DNA of 64,000 nt from assembly GCA_032207245.1 (NCBI GenBank), contig CM063501.1, positions 52,891,393-52,955,392 on the forward strand. The letters are read 5' to 3'. The notes below the pieces were generated by a model. It was not told where the DNA came from. It ran no database searches and saw only the letters and a list, made by a program, of their open reading frames with translations. Shown piece after piece: positions 33,053 through 47,437 of this stretch (positions are counted from its first letter, which is position 1; every line of letters begins with the position of its first letter). The DNA comes from Pardosa pseudoannulata (lineage: Eukaryota > Arthropoda > Arachnida > Araneae > Lycosidae). The position numbers were made by a program, and so were the translations under genes.

Positions 33053-36000
33053 CTATTTCTTTTTCTTGTTGCTTTCCTGTAAAAAACACAGCACATTGCA
33101 ATCAGATATGGATAACTGATAGCTTAAAACAGATCACATACACATATCCACAACACATACCTTCTTTTCCTAGCATGAAAGCATAGAAAAGAAAGATATA
33201 AAGTTCTTCAAATTAGAAATAATTAAAAGATAACATTCTCACCTTGATAATAAATATTAAACATGGTATTCACATTATATTTGTATTTAGTTTGAAGGCA
33301 GAAAAAAAAAAGTATGGTACACAGAGTACAAATTCCAAGCCTTAATCCCCAAATCTTACATTTATAATACCAATCTTCTTTTTAGCATTTACTTTTATTT
33401 CCCATTTCACAATTTTTTAAACTAATTCAAACCATTATTTATCTAAGCTTATTAATTTTATAACACTAAATCTTTTTTGCTTCCAGTATACCTAACAATA
33501 ACTTGATTTCCTTTATGTATTGTATTTAGTCTAATCTAACAATGGTTCCAAATCACAGGTTTTCAACAGGGTGGCCAATAATAGAAATACTTTTAAAAAT
33601 ATATAATATTGTATTTACAATAATAGATAAGATTTTTCAAATATAAATTTTGTGAATTCTACCACAGGCCACTAGAGCAAAATGATATATTCTTTTGCTA
33701 CTGAGCAAATGAGACCGTACATACTGCTTAAAGCAGATTCTGAGCTGCTATGAACTCCAGCATTGAAAAACAGCCAGTACATAATCCATTTAGTCATGTA
33801 AGACTTAAAGAAATGACTGTGCCACTATCTTTGTATGTTTCAAGGATGTTTTAACCAAGAAAGAATTTATCAATAGATAGTGGACAATTAAGAAGTTATG
33901 ACTGAAAAAGGAGCTTCACTATGGATTATAATCTAACAAGAGGTAATTCCACTTTCTCTCTCTGTATGTATATACATATATAAAAGCATGTGTATAATCC
34001 TTATTTGACCTTTTCTCTTCAATTTAATTTTATAAACCATTCATCAAAACTGAAAGAAAAATAAGTAAGAGTGAGATATTATGAACACATACTTAAAAAC
34101 ACTTATTTACAACCACTTTGTTTCATATTCCTCCCTTAACAAGTCAACTGTTGTTTTAATATTCCACAATGTGAATTTCTTTCCAATAAAATGCTTATGT
34201 GTGTGTATACAACACAAGTATATATAATGTGTTTGGTCATTGCTAGACACTCCATTATTTAATAATCAAACTTAGTATGAAAGAAAATTTTAACAAGTAT
34301 AGATGTGATAGATGATCTCCATACCAAAGTTGGAGTGCAATAAGCAATGATCTGAAATGTCCCATTACTGCCTAATAATGTCAAGATGGGCCTAATGGGT
34401 TAATAACAATAGATATTTTGCTGATTTCAGTTTCAGTTAAGTAGTGAACTATTATAATCTTCCCCACTGTATTCATTAGTTGAAAAACAATTCAATAAAT
34501 ATGCAGTTGTCAGACTTGAAAAATACTTGGAGTGAAATTTTATATAAACTAAATTGATTTTTTTTTAAATTTCTTTAAATTATAAATATAACCACAATTA
34601 AGAATACTTCATTCTAAATAGTACTTCTACCACATACTTTTATTTATTTTTTGTTATATGTACTTAATTTACATTAGCTGAAACAACTCATGAAGAATTT
34701 ATTCTGCCAAGATATTGTAAAAATACAAAACAAATTAAAACAAAACACTAACCTTGTCAGTAAGAATAACCAACAGATATCTGAATACTTGGATGAGATC
34801 AAGGAACAAGCAAACTGAATGCCTACAAGAAATTCAAAGTTTTTAAAATGGGTACACACACAGACACAATTTTAAAAAATGAACACTACTACAGCTTTTT
34901 ATAAAAATATTTGGTATAATCTTAACAGCAACAAACATATGTGCATACAGTAAGGTTTAAATCCATGGACTCTAGTAGTGTACTAGGCAGCAATCATTCA
35001 ACCAAAAGGGCAGAAAAGGTTTTAAGTCCCAATAATTCCCCAGAATATAATTTGTACTATCCAAAATTTCCCTGAAAAATACTAGCATTTTCACTCCAGC
35101 TTAAGACACTATCATAGTACAATGTTGATGATTAAGAACTTTTCAATACTTGCAAACTAAAAACAACCAATACTTATTTATTCCAATAAAAATACTAATT
35201 TTACAATAAAGGATTACATTAGTTTTCACCCACAGAAATGTCAAGCATCATTCAAATCTTAGATAATTGACTGACTGATTCACTGTGGTTCAATTACACA
35301 ACAAAATATGAAATAATGTAGATGGATTGTGAGGGTACTACATATTTTGCTTCAGTATGGCTTTTTTTTTTTTTTTTAAGTGGGGAGATTAGTGAGAACT
35401 TACTCCCCCCCTTATGTGCAAGCTTCATTCATTGATTTCAATAAAGTATGAAAATAAAAGCATTTGAAAATTTCACTGAAAAGAAAAAAGAGAGGGTTGG
35501 CAATATACTCACTAGTCAAAATATTTTTTTGCCACTGACAATTTAATAGTTAAAAAAAAAGAGGGGGGGGGGCAAAAATATCCTACACATGTTTGAATTT
35601 TCCCTGAACCTTGTTCACACATTTAGATATATGTACACTTACATCTACTGGACACTAGTCATTAAAATAGCAAATAAACAGCACATTAATAGAGTAACGA
35701 GCTATTTGCTGCCTGTTAAAAAAATGAAAAATATATAACTAAAAAAAATTACTATAAATTTGTTAAAGGGGCATAAAAAATTAAATGTTAGGTATATCTA
35801 AAATTGATAAGTTAGTTCTTAAATGTATTACAGTAAAATTCCTTTTGCAAAATTTGGAGTTCCAGATAATAGAAAAATTGTGTTTATAAATTTGTGTTTA
35901 TACATTTTAATTTTCTCAAAATGCTTGTTCAGTGATTAATGCCCTTTTAACTAATTCATATTAAAATATATAATATTTTAGATTTTAAAAGAATCTATAT

Positions 36001-39000
36001 TTAGAATCTTAAATAATAATAATAATAATAGCATCATAACTAGCTCATGCACAACCAATGATTAAATTAAATAGATAGAATTCTACATTAATATACAGAG
36101 CAAAAATTTAAAGAGTTATTCTGTAGGAATTTTTAATGATATTTAAATTCTGCTACCTATAAAATCATGAAGAGAAATGTTAGACTTATAAATATCTAAA
36201 AGAATTTACCAGATGTAATCCTTATCACCATTACGGCGTTTTTCCATGATCATCTGAGTATCATACAAGATGAAGGCACACATAACTGCCAATCCAATGT
36301 AAAGCTGAGCCTAGATTTAAAATAGTATATAATTATAACAACTATCATAAAATCAATTTCTAAAATTTTATACGCCTACATTTAAAATCTAAAAAATTCT
36401 TTGTACATATATGGGCATATATATTCACTATGCATAACAAACTGGTTTAAGTAATGTTAATGGCATCTGACATGGTCATTCAGATATATACTGGGGAAGT
36501 AAAATTGTTTAGAGGTCAAGGGGGAATGAAGATAATGTCTTTTTAAAAAAAATCTAAATTGCATTTAGTGACTATTTTAGCACCATACAATATATCTTCC
36601 TTTTAATTCTGCACTATAATAATTTAAAAATTAAGTTATTTTAATTATTGATGACATTCAAAATGTTTTCAGATAATACAATTTTTCTTGTTTTTTGACT
36701 ATATTCACCTATTTAATGAATTTTATTTTAGAATATTTTTTTTTCATTTTGGAATCAATCACACCATTTTTACTTCTACATTTTTTTTTAAAATCCATCA
36801 ATACAATCACTAGTTGTGTGCTGAAATATTAAGTCTTAAACCTTTAAAGGTCACCAAAATAAATTCATTGAAATTTAGTGGAATTAGTTTATAAATGTTA
36901 TCTATGAACCTTGTAAATGTAAAATATATGATAAGTTTTTTTACATTCCTTAGAAGGGTTTGGTTTGAAGTGCTACGATCTACTCTTTTGCCACACGAGG
37001 GCTATGAGACCGGGACCTACTGCTTAAAGCCGATTCCAGATGGCTACGAACATTCATGCCCCAGTGAGATTCGAACCCACGAACTCCAGTCCCGAAGGCC
37101 AGCACCCTAACCAATCGACCACCGTTAGGCAAGGAGGATTTGAGGAGTTGTTTAACTGACTAACCCCTCCCCTTGTATAGCTTGAACATTATACTTTTTA
37201 AAAGTTTAACTATACTAGAAGAACAATAAATATTAATCCTTAAAAAGATATAATAAATAAATAGCTTAACAATTTATAAGTGGGGTTTCTATAGATACTT
37301 TTATTTGGGGTCATAAGAAGGATAAATTGAATTACTGACTTCTCAGGTACAGCAAGTTTAAATACATATATTTCAAAAGAAAAAAATAAATTAAATGTAG
37401 AGCTATCATCTGCTGTAAATTTAAAATGTCAAAAACATAAAAAATAACGAAAAATCATCCATGTCTCTAAAAAGTTTTTTTTAATTGCAGAAGCTCTTGA
37501 TTCTACATTATTGGCTTCCACACATCACAGATGTATGGGATTGGAGCTGTAAATAATTATGCAAAGATAGAGTAAAGTACCCCAAAAAGTAAAGTTTAAA
37601 AGAAAGATGTTTAATAGGTGGTTTTGCTACAAAACCACTGTCCCACTAAAGGGTTAAGTGACTTAATTTTATACATTCTAATCTAGGTTTTAGGACTTTT
37701 TAACAAGATATATTTCAGAAATTATTTAATTTTAAATATTTTTAATCCTTTAACTTCAATTTTGCATTTTTTAAAATGAAAATATGTTATTGTAGTAACA
37801 AAGTGGCCATTTGGAAAATTAAAAGTATTTTAAATTTTCCATTTGACATATTTAGAATCAATCTTATAAAAATCAATTAGATCTAATCAGTAATTATATA
37901 ATGTTCAAATTTAGCAAGATTTTGATGATTATTTTTTGCCATAATCAGAGATTAGGGCTTGATACTTTTAATTAAACATGATTATCTTTGATCACGAAAG
38001 AAATGAAGTTATTTCTCCCTTAGCCAAGTGAAAAGATATCACTAAATATGTCAAGTTTATTTATTAAAATAAGTTATTTTTGAGACTCAGTTGTTTTATT
38101 TTTGAAATTCTTAAAACTGCTTGTATATATATTCTAAAAAATAATTTAAATTTTAAAATAAATACAATCTGTTATATGAGAACCTTAAATACCCAGACAA
38201 AAGGCTGGATGCAAAACAGCTAGCTAAGTATATAATTTAGCTTCAAAGTTAATCTTCCATTTACTGAATATTTAAGAATGAAATGCTCATAAAAATGGAA
38301 AAATACCAACCTTTTACAGGAAGGGGACAGGGATATGAAAATATATACAGATTTTCATTTTCAAATATGGGACAAAAATTTAGGAAATTACAGTAATTAC
38401 AAAAATATGTAATTTATACAGCTTATCTCTGGATCATTAAAAATTCAATTGCTTTGCCCGTTTAAAGGAGAAATAAAAAATTGAAAATGACATTTTTGAT
38501 ACATTTTCTACGATTACTACTGCAACTACACAAGTTAAACTGCACTATATCATTAACTTAGTTGCACAAAATTTCAGAGTTTAATATGTCCCACAATACT
38601 TTAATATAAAATTAAATATTGAAAAAAAGATAGACATTTTCTGATGAAATCAAAAACAACTGGTATATGCAGAAACTTAATTTTCCCCCCCAATATTTCA
38701 TGTCAAAAAAACAAACACCAAAATTGAGGACAAAAAATAAATTATGTTAAGTATTACAACAAATATGACAAAAATAAGTTATAACTTTGCATGAAAGTGA
38801 CTGAGAATCCATGCCTCTATTCACAATCAACCTTATTTCTTTTAAACTTTAAACTGATTTTTATAATCATGTTACAAGATGAAAATCTCACCTTAAAGAT
38901 TAGGTATGATCCCATGAAGATGTTAAGAAAGCTCATGACTAACATGACTGACAAAAGAGACATCAGAGAGCCTATAATATAAAATTCATATTTTTAACAA

Positions 39001-42000
39001 TGGAATAAATAGTAATCAATTCATTAAAATTTGTATAACAAGGTCCGATTTAACAGTACGAGTTTTTAAATTCAAAATACTTATAAATATCAATGAATAA
39101 TTTAATTAAGGAAAGTATGCAATCTGCAAACATGGTTTGCAACGCTATGGTCAATCCCTCTCCCCTACACACACAGTCAATTAGACAAAGTTCTAACTGC
39201 ATAAAACCAATTCTGAATAATACTACAAGCCCTCAAATATTTTTCTTTCTATACTGAACTAATATCAGTATAATACAATAAAATACATAATATTTCATTG
39301 CTCCTCAGTACCACACTCTTCTCTGTAAATAAGCATAGTGACAAAGTGCTTTTGAAAAAATGTAATGGCAGAGTATGCATTTATTTTTTATACAATGCAA
39401 AAATCAAAAATACAAAATTTAGCAGAATATTGTAAAACAAAGTTATTACATGATATTTTGAAATATGATTGTATACTTAAACATTATATTAAGTATTAAC
39501 AAGATATATGACCTCCTATTCAATCCCTACTCTCTTTCTCCGAGTGTTTCAACAATCATCGAATGTATATTTAGCAAAGATCAGTGAATACTTTTCAAAC
39601 CTTCAATTCCAAGTGTGTTTGTAAAAGTATTAAAAACAGAGGCTGGAAAATTTTATGGACTAAAACATTAAGAGGAATGTAAAATCAAGTATTATTGAAC
39701 AACATTTGATGAGGAAGAGAAATAACTTGGAGGGGGGGTTACATTTTTATTTTTTTAAGAGCCAGTATTACTTTAAAGATAAGGATCTGATTTCTTATAT
39801 TTTACTAACATGATAATATGACAACTAAGCTCTCTTGAGTACTGCTTACAATTTTCCATGTTACTCTACATACAAAGAAATTTTAACCTATTACTGCTGT
39901 TACATGATTTTACAGTCACCACAATTTTCATTCCTATACATTTCTACCCCTTAATATTCTAAATGATTTTTTTTTTATTTATTTATTTTTTAAGAACCTA
40001 CCTACACTGGCTTGCAAAATTAGCTTACCATGTTTCAACAGGCTATTTTAAGATTCAGAATCTAGTAAACAGTATCACAACAATTAGGAGCTTATTTGAG
40101 ATCCACAGAACATGTTGTATTCTTTGATTCACTTTAACAGAAAGAAGTATGGTTTTTGGAGCACTGCGGTCTACTTTTTGCAACATGAGGGCTAAGAAAA
40201 GAGTATGGAAAAATAATTGGAAATTCAGAGATGGTTGGTGTGAAATACACCAAATTCCAAAGTTTACCCAGAGCATAAATACTACCAATATTAACAATTT
40301 TTACTGTTTTAATTAAAGCTAACATTAAGAATGGAGTAAATTACATAGAATCATTAACATACCTTAACACAGAATAAGTTTGCTCAACAGTTTACTATTT
40401 CTTTTGTCAAAATCATGCTTTTGAAATGAGAATGATAGGAGCTACTCAAAATCTATCATTTAAAAATTCATTCACCACTGCAGAATAACTCCCTTTGAAT
40501 TTAGCTTGATCACTTTGGTAAATAATGTGCTGTCACTGTTTTGCCACCCCCAACAAATATATCTAATTAATCAACAGCTACATGTGTAATTCAAGTCAGA
40601 AACACTATAACACCTCAAAAAAAGTCAAATTTTGAATATAAATCAAAGTACATTATTTAATTTTATATATGTATTAGAAACAAACAAAAAAATAAGGTTA
40701 AATACTTTATTTTTCGTTGCCTACCTCCAAGATAAATGTACTGCCGCTGGTTGCTGAGCATTGATGCAAAAGAGAAGCAAACAAAAATCAGACAAGTGGC
40801 AAGGAAAGCTGTAGGAATCACTGCAGGTTCAATAGCAATGACAACTTCAAGAAGGGGTCCCAATCCAAGACCTATAAATGATAATTTATTATTAATATTC
40901 ATATTCAGTAAAATTCACAATTCTATATATCTTTTAAAATACTGAATTATCAATGCTTACCAGAAAGAAATGCAAATGACAGTAAATAGCCCAACCTGGT
41001 TTTTGTATTTTTTCCATCATCAGGTGTGCTCATTAGGGCTATCATGAAACCCAAGCCAACAATTGAACTCAAAAATCCACCCTAGGAAAGATGAAAATAA
41101 AGTCAGTTTTGACAATTTAAGCAAAATTCAGTTCTTTAAAATTATATCTTGAATCAACAATTTAAAACTTAGGCACTTACTGTTAAAATTCCAGTAAAAA
41201 GATGAACAAATCCTCCAAGGCCAGCAGCCAATGTGGAGAGTGCAACACAGGAATAGACATTTTTCAAGTGAGATTGGAGTGGAGGTTCCCTGGAAAGAGA
41301 ATATTAATATAAATACTAGTTCTGAAATTAAACTTAAAATTAGATCTTCAAATGTAAAACGCACATTTATAAACAGAATTTTTAGACAAGTTTTCGCTTT
41401 TGTGAAAACATTAGGTTTTAAATTTGTATAATTCGATTTTAGAGGGTCTGCTTTTTAAATGAAATACTGTGAAGTGTTTGTTAATAAACACAAATTAAAA
41501 CCTAAACAAATCCCTAATCTGTTAAAAATTATTAAATATATACCATCAATTCAAGAAATAAGCAAAGGAGTGTGAAAAACTTAAAATGCAAAACTAAGTA
41601 GTGCAAGTAGGAGAAACATTTCCCACAAATGCCTATTTGATTAAAGAAATGATATAAATATGAAAAGCTTCTGGAATTTTCTGTATAACCTAAACTTTGT
41701 ACTACTATCAGAAGAAATTTTGATTTGTATAACCTTTGCTTTTTGTTGCTTCATTTTCCTTAAACAAAACTAAAAAACAACATTGCAAAACATCAAATAA
41801 CTGCAGAAGTACCTGGTGTAATACACAAGACATAATATATCTACAAGACCTATATACCACACAGTTGTGTTGCACATTGCAATTCCCCACAAAATCAACT
41901 AATAAAAGAACAAATTTTTATGTCAATGTCTTATATTAAATTTATTTTTTGTCTAATTGCTGTACTTACCTACAATATAAAAATTGCCGTTTTCATATTT

Positions 42001-45000
42001 TTCAACAAACTGTTCAAGAGATAAATTTTATGGTTTTTGTAGTTTCTTTTACAATTGCACAAAACTGGCTATAACTTGTAAACCATTTGACCCAGAATTA
42101 AAACTTGAGTCATTCTCTTCAATTCATAGGGTTTCATAAAATATATAACATGATCAACTTACTTAAAAAATTTTAAAGTAGGGATTTTTTTTTTTTAAAT
42201 ATATTCTATTCTCATTCAGCAACATTAAAACCAAATTTTAAGATGTTATGCTAGGGCACCATAAAGAAGAAAATACTATCTTCTTCAATGATTGAATAAT
42301 TTTTTGTAAAATAATATCCCATTGCGTGATGTTAAGAATCAATTTAGATACAAAAATGGACAATTTGTGTTTAAAATACTCCAGTCATATAGGTCAAGTT
42401 TAATTTTCAAACAAACATTAGAAAGTAATTTGCTAGGTTTTATTTTGTAAAATAGATACCATTTAAATTTCAGTAATTAAGATAGCTAATACTGTGTACA
42501 ATAATTGACAAGCTAAGTATGTTTAACTTAATTATTTTAATCTAAAATTTATATTACAAAATGAATAAATTAGTAATAGATCAGTTAATTAAAAAGAAGT
42601 TTCAAATTAGAATTCAGTCAAACCAAGGAAATGAGGAAATGTTTGAAATGACAAATGCAATAGATGGTCTTAACAAGTTTGGTTTGGAGCACATTTTTTT
42701 TTTTTTATCTTTATGAGTGACTGGGGAGATCAGAGGTACTAACTTGAAGATGCTGTACTAACTTTCTGAACAGCTTAATATAAGAACTGGAAAATTCTTA
42801 TAAATCACTATCATGCTTGGTTTGGTGGAACTGAAGCTGAGATAAATGTCATTCTTCCATACCCCTTGATTAAGACTAAGTCTGAACACACATACACACA
42901 CATTATTATTATTAAGGAAGAAAAATTGTGTAATATGTAGCCTGTGCCTATGAGAATGAGTGGTAGTTGACAGATGTTCTTATAAAGATCAGGCCATTAT
43001 CACATACATTCTTACTTTCATCCACATGAAAAATCTCGTATTTTTCATTTAATATCGAAATAAACATTTTGACATTACCAAAATACTTAAGTTTGTGGAA
43101 GTTACATTTGATCACTGCAAACAGACAGGACAGGGTCCCAAAATAGAAAGATCAATCTAAGTTTTATACAAAAGGGGAAAAATGGGAATACTAACTTCTA
43201 TTATGACAAAATAGGTATGTAATTTATTGTCAATCAAATTTGTTATTTAAGCATGTAAAATTTATCATCTGTCTTGTCATAAAACAGATTATCCTTACAT
43301 TTGTTCACTTTATATTGTATAGTATAACTATATGATAAACTGCACATTCTTTTTTTAAACCACAGAACTTAATGACTATGACTTTTCTGTATACTGTAGG
43401 GGCACCATCATAAAAGTTACTATGGAAAGCACAATTTCTTTTTTATTAGCTTATTCCTTAGCCATTTATTCCTTTTATAACAAAAATTAAAAAATTATAT
43501 TGAAATAATTTAAAATACTCAGCTTTTAAATATCACAGAATGTTTCCTACCTTGATTATTTAAGTTAGATATTTAACAAAATAATAAAACCTAGCAAATT
43601 AAACTGTAAAAGATTTGATTTGAAAATTAAATCTGACCTAAAAGTGAATAGAAAATGAGTATTTTAAACATATATAGGTTACTTTTATATCCATATTATA
43701 CAGAAATTAGTAAATAATATAAACGGATTTTTCATTTTGAAACTATAGGATAATGATCCCAAAACTTGGCTTAAATGTTGCTGAAAAACACCTGAATTAA
43801 ATAAGATTGTATGTGTATAACCCACCTAAAAAAAAACTTGATATTTTATCCAACCTTATGAAAAACTGAAGAGTATGACTACTCTCTAGATCAAATATTT
43901 GTTAGTTTCAGTTTATTAAAATTTAGAAACCTATAAAAAACTCATGAAATTAAAAATTCCATAAATCTGAAAGAAAAGAAAAATTAAATTTGAAAGACAA
44001 TTCTCGGGCCACTGATTTGATGCTGCATTACCCATATGAGAATATTATTTCTCAACATACAATTACAGGAATGTCTATTGAGTCAATTTTCATATTTGCT
44101 AACTTGTTAATTTTCATTTGTAATATTTAAATTGTTGAAAGGTAAGTCAATTACTGTATTATATTCAAAATATGAAAACCTTCATATTTAAAATAATTTT
44201 AATATTTTAAGAAATTAAAAATTAGATTAAACTTGAAATTAATAAAATGATTAGTAATTAATATATCTTCTAATTTTACTTCTCTTTCGGAAAAATAATA
44301 CTGACTGCCAGTTGGAATTGAGTTTAGGACAAGGCATCAAAAACCTGTCAAAAATTGTCATAACCTTAACAAAGTTTAAGAACCTCTGAGGACATTCAAG
44401 TTATTTTAGAATGTTTAAATATTGAATACTTGAATTATAGCAATTTTTTAATGTTTTATATACAAATTAGGTATATCATTCTAATTAACCAGGGTTGGCA
44501 GGTGTTGACATGCAACAGTTTAACGACAGGGAGGTTTTGTACAAGCCGGTTTTAACCATGGTTAAAACCGGCTTGTACAAAACCTCCCTGCCAAAATTAC
44601 CAAAAAGTGTCAACACACCTAATTTGTAAAACAAAAATTATCAAAGAAATGATTTAGGAGAATTGGATAGACTTTGAAAACTTTTCCAGATTTCAGAAGC
44701 TATATAGTTCAAATTTATGATTAAAATAGAACAAAATACTTTTAAAATTTAAAACAAAAGTGTGAGACTACTTACATTTTTATAACACCCCTTTTATATT
44801 TTTTAAGAAATAAAAAAATATATTTTTCAATAGACCAATATCAAACTTAGTGACTAATTACTGATATACTACCTAATGTTGAATTAAGGAAGAAATAGTA
44901 CTTATTGTAACTACTAAAAATTTTGGCTAAAAAACTACTCAACATATTTAAAAAAAAATACAGGCAAGTCCAAAGGAAAATATAAATGCAGCAACTATTA

Positions 45001-47437
45001 AAACTGCACAAAGTTAGAGCTGAAAGAATCGTTTAAATCTGTAACTTTTAAGCATAATGTGTGAAAGTTGGCAGGTATGCATTCTAGTGCATGCAGCACT
45101 GCTTCAGAAGTGATACCTCATTCATTAAAAGTTATGGGACGAATTAAGAGTAAAGAAAGAACCAGAATGGAATAGTTAATATATAATAAAATTGGACCAG
45201 AACTAGAAATTAATGTTTTGTATAATTCAAGAAATGTTATTTCAGCTATATTTCACATTATACACAAATACATTTATTTCATAGAACCAAGAAAATAAAT
45301 AGGTACTTATTTGAAGTTGAAGTAGAATGTTGTCATAGTACTTCTAATTATATCAAGCTAATAAAGCATGTTGTATCACTAATTTTTAAAGTGAGAAAAC
45401 TCAAATGCTTATATCTCTATCAAAAGAACAAAAATTTTAGGTTTTCTTCAATTCTTAAAAACCTGAGTTATAAAAATTTGCCAATGCTACAGCTAGTAAA
45501 GAAAAATTAAGCAAGTACCTATTATTTTCTTGATTGATATGAAAATACATTCCGTTAACTATATTTGTAATAGAAAATACAGCTGAATAACATTTTTAAT
45601 TATTCAGAATTCTAGTATAATAGTAAATCTAATTTCTTCAGAGTCTCATGAAATCGATCAGCTGCTTTGAAAAATTCTGCATCTAATCATAAACTTGCAA
45701 CTGTTATTAAATTTTCTATATTTTGCTCTATATAAATACCTCACATCAAAATACCTAATATGGACGAATCATGAAAATGGCTCATATTTTATTCTATCAA
45801 GATAACTGTACATTTACTCTAAAAGACACTTTTCCTTTAATGTATCTAAGAATATATTTTCCTTTAGGCTTTTCTTAAATACAAAGCTATTGATATAAAA
45901 ATTTTAAAGCAGAATATATTACTTACTAGAATAGTTAAAATATGATAACTTAAAAACTTTAATCACTTGCCACTAGAATTTTAATGTTTTCAGTGAATTA
46001 TGTATTTTAACTTTAACAAAATTTTGTTGATATAGAACACAATTTATTGTGTGCTTTCCCTTAAATGGCAAGGATAGTGTTTGGTTATTGTTCTAAAAAA
46101 ACAATTGGTGGATAGGAAGTGTCATCACTTTCATGAATAATTAAGAATAAGAACATAATACACTGTTTAACATTAATTGCATGAAATAAAGCATGACTAA
46201 GATTTCTAAGGGTATAAGTTAAGGTTTACTATCAGTTAACAGTTTTAAAGATATATTTCCTATATACAAACAAGAATTACATCCAAGTGTCAAATTCATT
46301 TACAGAGCAAAAATGAATGTGGTTGGTTGGTTGATGCTTAATGGTACTGAATCCACAAGGGACATATTGTGCCAAACACAAATAAAATAAAAGTGGACAA
46401 AGTTAGACAATATAAAATGGAAGTGAAGCTGGAAAATTATGTGAATTTACAAATCTATCATGCATTCATTGAATTTCTCCTACCACAGTCTCAATTTTCC
46501 TACAATTATACTTGCTGTTATAACCAATGTTATATACTGCTAATTTAAGTCTGATGACACATGAATCCTTAAAACTTCTATTTACCACTGGAACTTCAGT
46601 GTTTTGAGTCAAATATATGCGATGATAATGTAAAAACTAAAATAATATAACCTGATTTAAATGTTAATAAAATCACGCCTATAAGAAAAATACTTCTCAG
46701 ATAAATATAAAATCAAACTAGTTTTTACATACATAATCATTTCAGCATAAAATTTTATGAAATGCACACTGACGGATAAAAAATTGTAATAAACAGAGCA
46801 TAAATATTATCATTACTGAAAACAATGGTTAGGTGTTAGAATATTAAAAGGTATAAAAATAGTGAAAAAATAACTTTTTGAGAGGATGACGTTAAAAGAA
46901 CTCCCAATACTTCAAAACATAACGAAAGCTTTTTAACTATATCCATTCTGAATAACTTGTAATCATGTAGTCGCTGACAAGAAAAGTAGAGTATCGTCAG
47001 GTGCAGTATTTCTGCAGAACCACTGACTATGACAAAATTAATTCATGTGTCACGCGGGAGCATACGCATGATATACAAAATTTCAAATTATACGACCAGG
47101 AAAAGTAATGACGACGGCAAAACGAAAAGAAATGAAGACAGATCTATAGAAACTGTATTGCAGCAACCTTGAACACATACAAAATGCTAATTTCCACATT
47201 TCAGATCATTACAGAATTAAAATAACATTAAAGACAAAACAAAAAATCAGTCATAGACGTATACTGTACGTTATAATCAGGTCCAAAACTAGGAAAATAT
47301 AACATTGGATTACAAAATTGGTTATCTGATACTAAAGTAAAGAGAAACTAGTATAAACAAATAGAACTGCCATTTTGAAATACTTACAATTTTTGATTCA
47401 ACGTACGGAAAAACGTATTAACATCGAAGGTAGCCAT
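33053..47437 (-). CDS. TMBIM6: Bax inhibitor-1 (TMBIM6), eight coding exons, complete
   Basis: Endoplasmic-reticulum membrane protein of the BI-1/TMBIM family, which in other animals limits ER calcium leak and cell death. Coding exons are 47388-47437, 41181-41289, 40961-41081, 40725-40871, 38892-38971, 36210-36310, 34753-34822 and 33053-33076. They sum to 702 nt (233 residues; human is about 237), and every intron is GT-AG. The protein starts [10 protein letters not shown] and is built of successive hydrophobic segments at about 28-52, 54-70, 83-104, 112-132, 143-168, 172-190 and 206-224. Family marks are GLGLGPLLE (94-102), YIYLGG (138-143), [11 protein letters not shown] (183-193), NGDKDYIWH (196-204) and a lysine-rich tail. 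D186 and D211 are candidates for the paired acidic residues that sense pH in the family. Intron 1 is 6.1 kb. The sequence before the ATG ends in a good acceptor (ttgttcacag at 47450-47459), so a separate 5' untranslated exon is likely. Confidence 0.95.
33695..33790 (-). mobile_element. Decayed reverse SINE fragment in TMBIM6 intron 7
   Basis: GAGACCGTACATACTGCTTAAAG, CAGATTCTGAGCTGCTATGAA and CCAGCATTG follow the middle of the SINE on the reverse strand. The tail and B box are not recognisable. Confidence 0.45.
36958..37131 (-). mobile_element. tRNA-derived SINE, reverse, TMBIM6 intron 5
   Basis: Nearly full length: GGTTTGGTTTGAAGTGCTACG (tail complement), GAGACCGGGACCTACTGC, and the complement of the B box within GAGATTCGAACCCACG near 37068-37083. 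A head complement follows (CCGAAGGCCAGCACCCTAAC) and ends in ATCGACCACCG. An open frame across it (36895-37110) is a by-product of the SINE and not a gene. Confidence 0.8.
37135..38890. other. Remainder of TMBIM6 intron 5
   Basis: AT-rich unique sequence with no repeats found elsewhere in the window and no further exon. Confidence 0.5.
38972..40724. other. TMBIM6 intron 4 with a SINE tail fragment
   Basis: Mostly unique AT-rich intron. At 40149-40196 (minus) TTTGGAGCACTGCGGTCTAC and TTTTTGCAACATGAGGGC match the SINE 3' end only. Open frames near 40055-40325 are not supported as coding. Confidence 0.5.
41290..47387. other. TMBIM6 intron 1
   Basis: A 6.1-kb intron, AT-rich and mostly unique. 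It contains a microsatellite-like ACACATACACAC/ATT tract near 42888-42915, TGGTTGGTTGGTTG near 46321 and a perfect 64-bp palindrome at 44527-44590. A short match to the SINE tail (GTTTGGTTTGGAGCAC at 42680) is too small to call. A frame of 60-70 codons on each strand near 41708-41939 has no splice support. Confidence 0.5.
44527..44590. repeat. Perfect 64-bp palindrome
   Basis: Arms of 32 bp from CAGGGAGGTTTTGTACAAGC to the centre CCATGG are exact complements without a spacer. Outside them the similarity is looser but continues: GGCAGGTGTTGACA on the left against TGTCAACACACCT on the right. This points to a foldback element of ~120 bp (about 44490-44622), possibly with TAATT on both sides. In RNA or single-stranded DNA it would form a perfect hairpin. 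Confidence 0.9.

Noticed and set aside
36895..37110. 71-codon plus-strand frame as a gene
   Set aside because: It is a read-through of a reverse SINE in a TMBIM6 intron.
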